Source: Candidatus Heimdallarchaeota archaeon (GTDB lineage: Archaea; Asgardarchaeota; Heimdallarchaeia; Heimdallarchaeales; Kariarchaeaceae). From it: 64,000 nucleotides of DNA. Made by a program: the position numbers and the translations under genes. The DNA is taken from assembly GCA_026702845.1 (NCBI GenBank), contig JADCLS010000018.1:1-64000 (forward strand), read 5' to 3'. Shown here in pieces: positions 63,934-64,000 of the stretch. Position 1 is the stretch's first letter. Every line of letters begins with the position of its first letter. A model generated the notes under the pieces. That model saw only the letters and a program-made list of their open reading frames with translations. It was not told the DNA's origin and made no database searches.

Positions 63934-64000
63934 AGCTCATCAATCAGTTCGTTTAGACTGAAAAATGGGTCTCCTCTTAATAATGAGAGCACCTCAGCCC
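63930..64000 (-). CDS. C-terminal end of the gene upstream of the TOPRIM-like gene (truncated by window edge)
   Basis: An open frame enters from the right edge and ends at TGA 63930-63932, coding AEVLSLLRGDPFFSLNELID and EL. The TGA overlaps the next ATG (ATGA), typical of an operon. The last residues look helical. The rest of the gene is not visible, so the product is unknown; an AAA/ABC-type ATPase would fit the downstream gene. Confidence 0.6.
   Translation of the reverse strand, partial: AEVLSLLRGDPFFSLNELIDEL

Noticed and set aside
1..64000. tRNA, rRNA, CRISPR arrays, transposases
   Set aside because: None was recognised by eye on either strand: no GTTCRANNC-type tRNA arm in a cloverleaf context, no regularly spaced repeats and no DDE or tyrosine recombinase motif in the frames. 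A covariance-model scan was not possible here.

Overview
The window is AT-rich and looks archaeal, most likely an Asgard archaeon of the Heimdallarchaeia kind. Four observations point that way. TATA-like boxes sit about 24-28 bases upstream of many start codons (leaderless transcripts), while inner genes of gene pairs carry GGTGA or GGAGG Shine-Dalgarno sites. Several very large exported proteins end in a GPPAPPIPTPGF-type C-terminal sorting signal. Histidine kinases occur without a DNA-binding response regulator beside them. Small proteins of eukaryote-like repeat families (LRR, TPR, EF-hand-like) are common. The lineage call is inference; no rRNA, ribosomal protein or tRNA gene was seen.

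Layout. 1-7 kb: end of a cut-off gene, a membrane histidine kinase, a 49-residue micro-ORF, a YCII-like protein, a DegV lipid-binding protein, a nitroreductase, a hybrid histidine kinase and a winged-helix-like protein. 7-15 kb: a 1,875-residue TPR protein, a second TPR protein and a membrane protein with a DnaJ-like zinc region. 15-28.3 kb: a surface-protein island with two paralogous giants (2,102 and 1,879 residues; beta-propellers plus a LamG-like domain) and two small proteins that are stand-alone versions of the giants' C-terminal Ig-like module. 28.4-35 kb: a winged-helix regulator coupled to a membrane protein, an EF-hand-like protein, two paralogous tail-anchored micro-proteins in a region of local duplication, an LRR-ParB-like fusion, a transglutaminase-like protein, a DEDDh exonuclease and two tandem membrane paralogs.

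35-53 kb: a second surface island. A beta-helix protein with a Lys-rich tail is divergent from a 14.8-kb two-gene operon. The operon encodes a 2,183-residue protein with about 25 thrombospondin-type-3 calcium loops and a 2,735-residue FG-GAP/VCBS propeller protein. Both islands probably build a calcium-dependent cell-surface layer or adhesion apparatus.

53-64 kb: a frameshifted NADAR (YbiA-like) pseudogene, a YkvA/DUF1232 protein, a second EF-hand-like protein, YhhN-like and other membrane proteins, a CPBP protease, three small cytosolic proteins (one LRR), a methyltransferase, a zinc-rich HNH-like protein, another beta-helix protein with a Lys-rich tail, a polytopic membrane protein, and at the right edge a TOPRIM-like protein overlapping the end of a cut-off upstream gene. 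The last pair could be part of an OLD/ATPase-type defence module, but the partner lies outside the window. No CRISPR array, transposase or RNA gene was recognised.
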